From positions 5,157 to 16,582 of the forward strand of contig NW_004457482.1 in NCBI RefSeq assembly GCF_000313135.1: 11,426 nt of DNA. The letters run 5' to 3'. Both the position numbers and the translations under genes were made by a program. Below are positions 1-6,927 of the stretch, one piece after another; position 1 is the stretch's first letter, and each line of letters opens with the position of its first letter. The notes below the pieces were generated by a model. The model searched no databases, was not told the origin of the DNA, and worked only from the letters and a program-made list of their open reading frames with translations. Source of the DNA: Acanthamoeba castellanii str. Neff (Eukaryota; Discosea; Longamoebia; Acanthamoebidae).

Positions 1-203
1 TGCTCACTCTCTTCTTCTCCTCTGATTTTATAATAATAAAAATCACGTTTTGTTTTTATTTATTTGAGAGTCTTTCTTTTTGGTGAAGGCAAAAGGTAAT
101 GATTCCCTTTTAAGGGAGTTGCTTTCACCGAAACCCCCTCCCCCCCCGCACCACCGCACGCACACGCACGACCGTCGACTGAGTTTTGAGGATCATCTCG
201 CAG
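1..203. other. Probable intron upstream of the first recognised phosphoesterase exon
   Basis: No convincing coding exon is seen here. The stretch begins AT-rich and T-rich, then passes through a C-run near 133-148 into a CACGCACACGCACG-type repeat, and ends in TCTCGCAG at 203, a good splice acceptor for the exon at 204. The metallophosphoesterase family would have its DxH metal-binding motif and the residues leading to GD before this point, and neither is visible, so the 5' exons most likely lie left of the window. The alternative acceptor at 189-190 would add four codons. Confidence 0.5.
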
Positions 204-1684
204 GACATCGGCCAGCCACGGAAGAAGGACTACTTGGAATTCCTCAAGGCGCAGGCGGCGCGATTCGAGCGCGTGTTCGTCATCACCGGCAACCACGAAT
301 ACTACAGCTCCGATCGGTACCGTACAGTCTCCTGTTCGGCCTAACTCTTGTGAGTGGTTGGTCTTCGTTCCAATGTCATATCACACATGACATGACACAC
401 ACGACACACACGACACACACGACACACAGGGACACGGTGAACCGTGAGATCGCGCAGTTTTGTAGCTCGATCGCCAACCTCCACTTTCTGCACATGAGCT
501 CGGTGCTCCTCAACGACAACGGTGCGTGTGCGTGTGCGTGTGCGTGTGCGGTGGTGCGTGTGCGAGTGCGTGTGCGGTGTGCGTGTGCGTGTGTGAGTTC
601 TGGTGGGCTGAAAACGCGAACAGGGCACAAGGTGAGGGTGCTGGGGACGACCCTATGGAACCACTGCCCGGAGTTCTATCTGGGGCACCTGGAGGCCACC
701 GTCAACGACTACTCGCTCATCATGTTCCCCGAAACGCCTGCTTCCCGTACTGCTCTGCATTCAATGACACGACACGCACCGCACACGACGCACGGCACAC
801 ACGGCACACACACACGACCGCACACGCGCGATGAGCTAATGGGGTGTATGAGCACAGCTGAGGAGGAGCCGAAGAAGCGCACGCTGCGGGCGGCGGACAC
901 GAACCGCTGGCACGCGGAGGAGGTGGCCTGGCTCAAGGCCGCCATCGCCGAGGCCGAGGCCGCGGGCGAGGCCGTCGTCGTGCTCACCCACCACAAGCCC
1001 GGCAACATCAGTACTTCGCTTTCCTCATTGACCTCCTGGTACTGGTAGGATTCTGTGCCAGGCTGACTCGCATCGCATTTCTTTCTCGGCTGCGCTTAGT
1101 GGGTGTGGGCACCGAATGGGAGTCTTTGCTCAAGCCGCCGGTCATTCTCTGGGGCTACGGGCACACGGTGCGCTCTCTTCTTTTCTTTTCCGTTCAACCA
1201 AAAGTTGTAGAGTTGCATAGCAACAACGGTTGCATGTGACGCAGCACTCGAGCCACCAGTGGGTGGTGAACGACGTACTGGTGGCCTCCAACCAGCTGGG
1301 CTACCTCCAGTTGGGCGAGAAGGCCGGCTTCTGCCCCGAGTTCGTCATCACCATCGACCGTACCCACTCCCCTCACCCATCCGCCCGCCGGACAATGATG
1401 TTGGCCCAACTGACCAGGAGGAGATCCCACACAACACGACAGACGATCGCAAGAGCCACATCATGCGGAACGATCCGGACAAGAACAGACGGGAGGAGCT
1501 TGCCAGGGAGCTGGCTAAGATCGTGCGTGTCTCGTCCACGCCCCCATTTTACACTTGGCCTTACAAACACGACACACGACACGCACGACACGCGACACAC
1601 GACACACAGCCCATGGCGGCCGCGCCGCCTCCGCCTCCGCCGCCCGGACCGCCTGCGCCCAAGCCGGCAGCGGCCAAGAGCTGA
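204..1684 (+). CDS. Calcineurin-like metallophosphoesterase, 5' partial, eight exons
   Basis: This is a metal-dependent phosphoesterase of the calcineurin-like fold; the substrate cannot be told from sequence. Exons: 204-316, 430-521, 624-746, 858-1010, 1100-1167, 1245-1359, 1443-1522, 1610-1684. Codon phases match at every junction, giving 272 residues and a TGA stop. Counting from residue 1 in the window, D1-I2-G3 is the tail of the GD motif, GNHEYY (29-34) is the Asn-His motif, THHKP (153-157) is the third motif, and GHTH (181-184) is the metal-binding His pair, split exactly by the intron at 1168-1244. The DxH motif is missing because the 5' end is outside the window. The C-terminus is a basic/acidic helix (ELARELAKI) followed by a poly-proline tail (seven Pro in a row) of uncertain role. 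The last coding exons rest on splice-site logic, not homology. The gene ends tail-to-tail with the KxDL gene. Confidence 0.82.
372..429 (+). repeat. CA-rich (ACGACACAC) intronic repeat next to an acceptor
   Basis: Tandem ACGACACAC-like units fill the 3' end of the intron 317-429 and run right into its CACAG acceptor. The same kind of repeat appears in other introns of this window, so it is an intron-filling repeat and not a coding feature. Confidence 0.85.
522..596 (+). repeat. GT-rich (GTGCGTGTGCG) intronic repeat starting at a donor
   Basis: The donor GTGCGT at 522 is itself the first unit of a GTGCGT/GTGTGCGGTG repeat that takes up most of the 102 bp intron 522-623. It contains the reverse complement of the CACCACCGCACACGCAC module seen at 5556 and 10811. 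Confidence 0.85.
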
Positions 1685-1790
1685 TGTCTCCAGACAGACG
1701 ACCACCCATCCATCCATCCATCAGACCCTGGCGCGGTTGTGTTTTGTATGTTTTGTAAATGTATTGTGTGGAATTGAGGCACGGTGCTGT
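1685..1790. other. Short convergent intergenic gap with a CATC tandem repeat
   Basis: Only 106 bp separate the stop of the phosphoesterase from the stop of the KxDL gene on the other strand, so their 3' UTRs probably overlap. Four CATC units lie at about 1707-1722. No AATAAA is present on either strand; TTTTGTAAATG near 1751 is the only AT-rich element. Confidence 0.7.
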
Positions 1791-2951
1791 TTACAGCGAA
1801 ACCTCGGACGGCGCCGACGTCCGTTCCTGGTCGGCAGATGACGTTGCCGTCGCCGATGAAGCAGCGGGAGGCGGTGTTTGTGGTTCTTCCTCCACCACCT
1901 CTTCCACCTTCTTTTCTCCCTCTTCGCCCTTCGTTTCTGTGTTTTGCTCTTCTTCCTCCTTCTCCTTTTCTTCTTTCTTTTCTTCTTCTTCTTTCACCAC
2001 CTCCACCTTCACCGCTTGCTCCGCCGGCGTGTCGTCCCCCTGCACTTCCACACTTCTTCCGCCATCGTCAGCTTCAGCTTCGGCTTCGGCTTCAGGTACT
2101 CGCTTCGCTTCTTCTCCTGCTTCTGCCGCCGCCTGTGGTGGCTGCTGCTGCTGCTGCGGAGTGGTGCCGACGGGCTCCGACTCCTTCTCCTCGTCGTCGT
2201 TCCGCTGCGGTGGCTGCTCCTCCTCTTCGCCGAGGAAGGCGGCCTTGGCCCGGTCCATCTCGCGCAGGGTGGCGCGCACCACGTCCGGCGGCACCCCCGT
2301 CACCTCCTCCACCTTCCCCTTCAAGAACCTGCCGCACACGCCGCACGACACACACACCACACACACACCACACACACGCACCGCACACAGGTTTGGGTCA
2401 GTGCGGAGGTCAGGGCTGTGATGGGGCAGGCCGTCGTGAGAGTACTTGAGCTTGCGATAGATATACTCGAGGTCCTTCTGCATGTCCTTGATCATCTTCG
2501 TGCGCCGCTCAAAGTCCCTTAGAAACGCACCGCCCGTAGATGGTAAGACTTGGGAGAGGAGCGTGTGCGGTGTGTGTCGTGCAGCGAGGCGTGCACACGC
2601 ACCGGTGTGTGTTGCGGTAGAGGGTGGCCGAGAAGTCGTTGAAGGCCGTCAACGACTCTTGCGACGTCTTGAGCGACTTGTACCTGGATGAGGCACGAAT
2701 GTTGAGTTTTTTTAAAATCGTAAAAAGAAAAAATGAATCCAATCAGTGTAAAGAATCTAATTATTATTATATCTAATTATTATTTGTGCGCATTGAGATG
2801 GGCCGTACACTTGGGATTGAGTTTCGAGCATGTCGTAGACCTGCTTGTGGTTCACCATCTCGGATACGGCCTGCGCGAATGCCTCTGCGCCACCGCCTTC
2901 GCCGCCAGTCCAGACTGGCGCCTTCTTCGATGAACTCCATGCGTCGTCCAT
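1791..2951 (-). CDS. KxDL-domain protein (BORC subunit KXD1-like) with long acidic tail
   Basis: KXD1 family proteins are small coiled-coil subunits of the BORC complex, which couples lysosomes to kinesin movement. Exons (- strand): 2951-2809, 2683-2603, 2517-2389, 2328-1791; phases 2/2/2 agree and give 296 residues ending in TAA. The start ATG at 2951 (AAG before it) gives MDDAWSSSKK; a 5' UTR intron may end just upstream (AAAACAG). Residues 26-98 match the family: AFAQAVSEM, then QVYDMLE, then SLTAFNDFSATLY, then RRTKMIKDMQKDLEYIYRKL. The motif reads QKDL (88-91) where KxDL is expected. Residues 119-160 are a second amphipathic stretch. From about 160 to the end the chain is disordered, rich in Glu, Gln and Ala, with a Glu/Lys block. 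Animal KXD1 is much shorter (about 180 residues). The family call comes from motif memory, not a search. Confidence 0.72.
2339..2388 (-). repeat. GTGTGCG/GTGTG intronic repeat in the KxDL gene
   Basis: On the coding strand the 60 bp intron 2388-2329 starts GTGTGCGGTGCGTG and is almost wholly a GT-rich repeat before its GCGGCAG acceptor. It is among the shortest introns in the window. Confidence 0.8.
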
Positions 2952-3420
2952 CTTCTGTTTTGATTTACAATCATTTTCAATTTTAGTCTTCTTTTTATTA
3001 TTATTATTATTGTAGACGAGGAGCAATGCAGGACTGCAGGGACTGACGCCGTGGCGGGCTCACGTCTGATGGGATGGGCACAGGTGTGTCTTACTAAATA
3101 AAGGACGCGTCGTATAGTAGGAGGGGTAGGGCAGCGATCGGTAGGCGTGCTGGGGTCGGGTCCGCTACGCGGCCGTGTGCAGGGGCGAGGGGTAGGGTGG
3201 CTGGTGCGTTCGTTGTCGCCGCGTGGCCGAAGGTCCTTCGGGTGCTCAGTGGCGGTAGTGGGGCGAGGGGGGGTCTTGGCGGTTGAGGCTGATGCGTGGT
3301 TGGCCTTGGTGGGGCTGGTGGCTCGACGGTGGCGTTGGTGTGGGGGGGGGTGAAGGAGGGGGGCGTCGGGTGTGGGCGCCGTTGGGTGGGGCGTTTGGTC
3401 CTGGGTCTGGCTCAACCTCG
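2952..3420. other. Gene-free stretch: KxDL upstream region and G-rich CpG-rich segment
   Basis: The first 100 bp next to the KxDL start are AT-rich (ATT)n sequence and probably hold its promoter and 5' UTR. From about 3120 to 3400 the + strand is G-rich and CpG-rich, with many runs of three or more G. The opposite strand stays open for almost 200 codons, giving a Pro/Thr/His/Arg-rich translation. It shows no domain, no periodicity and no splice pattern I recognise, so I regard the open frame as a by-product of composition. Confidence 0.55.
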
Positions 3421-3861
3421 ACTCACACTGAAGCTGGGCCAAGTGAGGACTCCACTGGTCCTCACAGCCAGCAAGGAATGTATATTCATCAGCAGCACCA
3501 ACCAGGATCCTTCAACCACCACAGACAAGCACACAATGCACAGGAAAGGGCTGGATTGCCGCCCAGTCATCACACTCACCACACAAGGCCAGTTGCATCA
3601 TGACAGCACACAAGGAGTCAGCCACTTGGGCTGTCAAGGTCTCACCACCCAAGGGACACATGGAGACCTGCACAGTGGGAGGCCAATCCTGGTGGTGCAA
3701 TACTGACCACCAATGGGATGGTCTGCCTGGCCTCAGGCCAATAGCAGCCCCATGTCTAATTTTCCCCTTCTGAGGCTTTGGGTTCATCCTTCTCCTATCC
3801 TCCTTTCACCTCCCCAGCCCCAGCTCTGGCAGAATGAGATTGGGTCTGTCATGACTTGTTT

Positions 3862-4555
3862 CCACAATAGCATCTTCTCTAGGAGCATCATGATCTCTTT
3901 GGGCCACTCCAGGTGGGGGTCTGCCCAAGTCCCTCTGGGGAAACAGGGGATGTGGGTGGATGAGAAGTCTGCCTTATGGTAGCAGCCAGTGGTAAGGTAT
4001 GGGGAGAGGGAGGAAGGGAGGAGCCTACCTTGCTGGTGAGAAGTTCCACCAGTACAAGCCCAATGTTGTGGATGTCACTGGCCTTGTTGTAGAAGATGTT
4101 GGCCTCTGGGTACAGAGTAGGCAGAGATGCCAAAATCACAGAGCTTGGGCTCAAGCACCCCACCCCTTGAGGGCAAGACCTATGGTGTGTCATGTCATGT
4201 CATGTCTATGTGAGAAACAAGGATAGCCCAGTGTTAGTGAGATGGCCTCCAGTGGCAGGAATGACCTTATCTCCCACAGCTGCTCCAGGTCCATCTCTTC
4301 ATTCTTGAGGACAAGCTGTGGAAAAGAGGTCACAAGCAGGCCAAGAATATTGGGGTGCTCCCTGATGGCCCTATGGACATGCCCACCCATACCCCCAACA
4401 CATCAAGGATGGTGAGAATAAAGTGGGGTGGGGGGAATACCATACTTAAGAGCACAGAGTTCAGCAGTGTAGCAGTCCCTGACACTCTTGGGATAGATCT
4501 TGAGGACAGCTGGCTCACCATGATACTGGCACCAATACACATGCACCTGACCAGA
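3862..4555 (-). pseudogene. Decayed protein-kinase gene (relic)
   Basis: Kinase subdomains are recognisable in order on the - strand. 4555-4445 gives SGQVHVYW, then GEPAVLKIYPKSV (VAIK-like lysine) and TAELCALK (helix C glutamate). 4369-4268 gives REHPNILGLLVTSFPQLVL and MDLEQLWEI (strands 4-5 and the hinge region). 4155-4117 gives PKLCDFGISAY with an intact DFG. 4112-4029 gives YPEANIFYNKASDIHNIGLV (APE-like plus helix F) and LVELLTSK, followed by a good GTAGGC donor. 3912-3862 gives LEWPKEIMMLLEKMLLW (C-lobe end). The catalytic-loop HRD is not found. Most of the activation loop is missing, and the DFG and PE segments lie in different frames. Some borders lack a GT donor. This is best read as an inactive, intron-bearing relic of an amoebal kinase. 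Flanking sequence to about 3450 and 4700 may belong to it. A badly spliced but functional gene is less likely. Confidence 0.7.
4191..4206 (-). repeat. (CATGT)n repeat, probable decayed CGTGT intron repeat
   Basis: Three CATGT units sit where an intron of the kinase relic would lie, between the LWEI and DFG segments. Neighbouring genes carry CGTGT units in the same kind of position (6384-6418, 9384-9418). A CG-to-CA change in each unit converts one into the other. Confidence 0.6.
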
Positions 4556-4811
4556 CTGCTGGATGGGGAGGTGAAACAGGTAATGCAGGCTGCTAATCTC
4601 ATGAATGTGGATGGTGGTTGAGGCAGATGGATGGCCTCTCCCTAGCCACTTCACAGTCCAGCTGGGTTCATGCCTGCACTTCAGCACCATGGGCAGTTTC
4701 TAACACTTTCTTGAGAAGAAGAAAGAAAGAGAAGTGGCAAGGGAGAACTAGTTCCTGTTTATGTGATGCCTTAGAAGGTGGGCCAACCAGGTCTCTGTGG
4801 TGGAGGGGAAC

Positions 4812-5018
4812 CGAAATTCCCTTGATACAGAAATTATGCACCTCTCTTGGTAGAGTGTTCTCCTGCCCCCTTCCCTTTTCTCAATCTTAATTATTATGAT
4901 TCGAATTCTTCAGAGTTGCGGCTGTTTCGTTGCAATTTTCCGGGGCTGCACCAACCGTACGCAAGCAGAAACAAAAAATTTGATTTGATTTACAATACCA
5001 CGGCGAACACAAGCAAAG
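4812..5018 (+). promoter_or_regulatory. Probable promoter and 5' UTR of the gene starting at 5019
   Basis: CpG returns at 4812. This 207 bp stretch is AT-richer, with CTTAATTATTATGATTCGAATTC near 4886-4908 and AAAAAATTTGATTTGATTTAC near 4974-4994. It leads to the ATG at 5019. No clear TATA box or initiator can be assigned. A small inverted repeat, GGGAA/TTCCC, lies at 4806-4821 on the edge of the CpG desert. Confidence 0.4.
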
Positions 5019-6768
5019 ATGAAGCTCGCACGCTCGCAATTCACTGTGACCGTACGCACCTCTCTGATTTTGATTTCTCCTCCAAGCCGTTCTGCCAATT
5101 TTGTAGTGGGCTTTATTAAATTCAATTACTTGTTTTGGCTGACCATCTTTGTGCCGTACAGCCGCGTCGGGCCGGCCTCGTGCTAGCGACCGGCGGTGGC
5201 GCTGCCATGCTCGGCTCCCGCTTCAGCCTGCCCTCCGTGCACGCCCACGGTACCCATTTAGATTATTACTTATTATCATTATTTTCTAATTTACATCCAT
5301 TCAACGCTTATAAAATCCCAATAAATTATAATCATTTAACTTTATTATCGCGGGAGCAGAGAAGGACGTGGCCGTGGACGAGGAGCAGCCGGAGGCCGTC
5401 GCCGCCGAGGTCGAGGCCGAGGAGTCGCCGGTGGTGTCGCAGCAGCAGTGGGAGGAGGTGTGGGAGGAGGAGAAGGGCACGTTCCTGCGCCCCTACATCA
5501 CCTCCGTCCGCATCGCCGCCCAGGAGACCCTCGCCGACGCCTGCGTACCTCTCTCCACCACCGCACACGCACCACCGCACACGCACACACACGTGGCGTA
5601 GTGCTGATTACTTTGTTGCGGTTGCCGCTACAGGGCCAGTGGAAGTCGTTCAAGGAGAAGACCGACTTGGACCACAAGTGGGGCACCACCAAGCACTTCG
5701 CCACCCGATACTACTGGCTGCGTGCGTGATTCAATGCTCCTCCCCCAATTGCCAACTTCCTTGTTTTGACTTGTGTGTGTGCGTGTTCGTGTGCGTGTGC
5801 GGTGGTGCGTGTGCGTGTGTTATATGTTGTTCTGTACAGTTACTGGTCAGAAGCTGGGCCCTGAGATCGCCTTCGCTGCGACGACTGGCGTGCTGACGCT
5901 CGTCGCCACCAGGAAAGGTACTCGCCGCACTACTTTTTATTATAATATTTGATTATTATTATTTTACTTATTCCTTTTTCTCGCTTTTTCTTTCACGCAG
6001 TGCTGAGGCTGCCCTTCCGTCTGGCCTTGCTCAGCGGTGGTGTCGCCACTGCCGCCCTCCTGCCGCCCTACGAAAAGGCACGTCGTCGTCCCACAGCCCC
6101 CCGCCACCTTACAATTCCCCAGTCTTGCGCTCATCGCTTTCTCGTTCTTCGTTCTTTCGTTTCTTCGTTTTCTTCGTTTTTTTTCTTCGTTCTCGCGCTT
6201 CGCTTTCTGGCTTTCCCTGTGCAGACGGTGCCGTACCTGGTGCACCAGTACGAGACCTTCGAGTGGGCCAAGGTGGCCGACAAGTTCGATCCCGTGGCCA
6301 TCAAGGACGCCGCCATCGACGAGCTCAAGGCCTCTCTCCCCTTCGGCCTCGGCAAGTCGGTCCGTTGTTTGCGCTTTTCGTTGGTCGTGTCGTTGGTCGT
6401 GTCGTGTCGTGTCGTGGCAGCCTTCAGCCAATGCTCGTGGTCGCGTGTGTCGTGTGTCGTGTGGGTGAGCACAGACGAAGAAGAATGTGGAGAAGGAGCT
6501 GCTTGAGGAGAAGAAGGAGCAGCACGTGGATGATGTGGCTGAGGAGGCGCCCAAGAAGGAGGAAATTCACGCGGTGGTGCACCACCAGCCCGCCGCCGAC
6601 GCAGTTGCCGACAAGAAGGCCTGCTGCCACGACAACAACGGCGACAAGCAGGAGCACAAGAGTGAGAACCACCACCACCACAAGAGCGAGCGCCACCACC
6701 ACGACGAGGAGAAGGAGGTGCTGGATGTTGAGCCCCTCTCAGACAAGGAGGCCGAAGATGTGCTGTAG
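5019..6768 (+). CDS. Probable mitochondrial inner-membrane protein, MICOS MIC26/27-like, His-rich tail
   Basis: Exons: 5019-5051, 5162-5249, 5360-5544, 5634-5721, 5840-5917, 6001-6077, 6225-6359, 6475-6768; phases agree throughout, giving 325 residues and a TAG stop. The short first exon encodes MKLARSQFTVT with A at -3. It joins in phase to PRRAGLVLATGGGAAMLGSR, making a basic, hydrophobic N-terminus like a mitochondrial presequence. Residues 43-70 are acidic. Residues 75-131 are helical and charged (QWEEVWEEEKG, RPYITSVRIAAQETL). Two short Gly/Ala-rich hydrophobic segments follow, at about 139-155 (PEIAFAATTGVLTLVAT) and 161-180 (LPFRLALLSGGVATAALLPP), separated by a basic turn. This hairpin with proline after it recalls the APOO/MIC26-MIC27 family of the MICOS cristae-junction complex. 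The tail (229-325) is highly charged with His clusters at 294-297 and 302-304 and Cys-Cys at 278-279. The family assignment is tentative; the gene model is firmer. Confidence 0.6.
5551..5593 (+). repeat. CACCACCGCACACGCAC intronic module
   Basis: Within intron 5545-5633. A 27 bp stretch at 5556-5582 is identical to 10811-10837 in an intron of the PH-LRR gene, and its reverse complement is largely present at 522-596 and 5772-5820. Confidence 0.85.
5772..5820 (+). repeat. GTGTGCGGTGGTGCGTGTGCG intronic repeat
   Basis: GT-rich repeat in intron 5722-5839, the reverse-complement form of the module at 5556, here in the same gene but opposite orientation. Confidence 0.85.
6384..6418 (+). repeat. 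CGTGT intronic repeat, copy 1
   Basis: This 35 bp stretch in intron 6360-6474 is identical to 9384-9418 in an intron of a different gene. It consists of GTCGT/CGTGT units with the same interruption (GTTGG) in both copies. Confidence 0.9.
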
Positions 6769-6927
6769 TAAAGTAGGAGACTTGCACATAAATTCCTTCA
6801 AGGCTCTTTTCTCAAGGGACGGAGCTGCACTGTGAAGCTACACCTACAAGCGCCTCAGCAGGCAGTAAAGTGTTTAGGTTTGCAAAATAACTTGTTTATT
6901 GGCGTTTTCTACCTGCGCCAATGTCAA
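6769..6927. other. Convergent intergenic gap, 159 bp
   Basis: This holds the 3' ends of the MICOS-like gene (+) and the carrier gene (-). No obvious AATAAA serves the + strand gene; ATAAATT at about 6788 is a weak candidate. The 3' UTRs may overlap. Confidence 0.6.
6895..6900 (-). terminator. Candidate poly(A) signal AATAAA of the carrier gene
   Basis: AATAAA on the - strand lies 28 bases past the TGA stop of the carrier gene (stop at 6930-6928). Position and sequence fit a eukaryotic polyadenylation signal. Confidence 0.45.

Larger units (their letters stand above)
3421..4811. other. CpG desert: about 1.39 kb with a single CpG
   Basis: Reading every base from 3421 to 4811 finds only one CpG, at 3560-3561, although the segment is about half G+C. 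The sequence is rich in TG and CA, the products of methyl-cytosine deamination on either strand. The last CpG to the left is at 3419-3420 and the next to the right at 4812-4813; both flanks are CpG-rich. The segment holds a broken kinase gene and no intact reading frame. No terminal repeats or target-site duplication were seen at the edges. Confidence 0.9.

Noticed and set aside
341..630. Open frames on the - strand made of Thr-His-Arg repeats
   Set aside because: They come from reading the intronic GT/CG repeats; the + strand exons explain the region.
1360..1442. Frame conflict after FVITID in the phosphoesterase gene
   Set aside because: Using the acceptor at 1441-1442 (CGACAG) instead of the one at 1416-1417 restores phase and gives a clean junction to the next exon.
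2852..3442. Long open frame on the - strand, Pro/Thr/Arg-rich
   Set aside because: It runs through the KxDL first exon in another frame, has no recognisable domain, and lies in C-rich sequence where stops are rare.
3421..4811. Vertebrate contamination as the source of the CpG-poor block
   Set aside because: A total lack of CpG over 1.25 kb is more extreme than is usual in vertebrate DNA, and the CATGT repeat and splice pattern fit a decayed amoebal gene. It cannot be fully excluded without a search.
4832..4915. tRNA-like A-box (TTGGTAGAGTG) and B-box (GATTCGAATTC)
   Set aside because: Spacing is about 15 bases too long, the T-stem pairs only partly (three of five), and no acceptor or anticodon stem can be drawn. 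At most an old tRNA-derived fragment.
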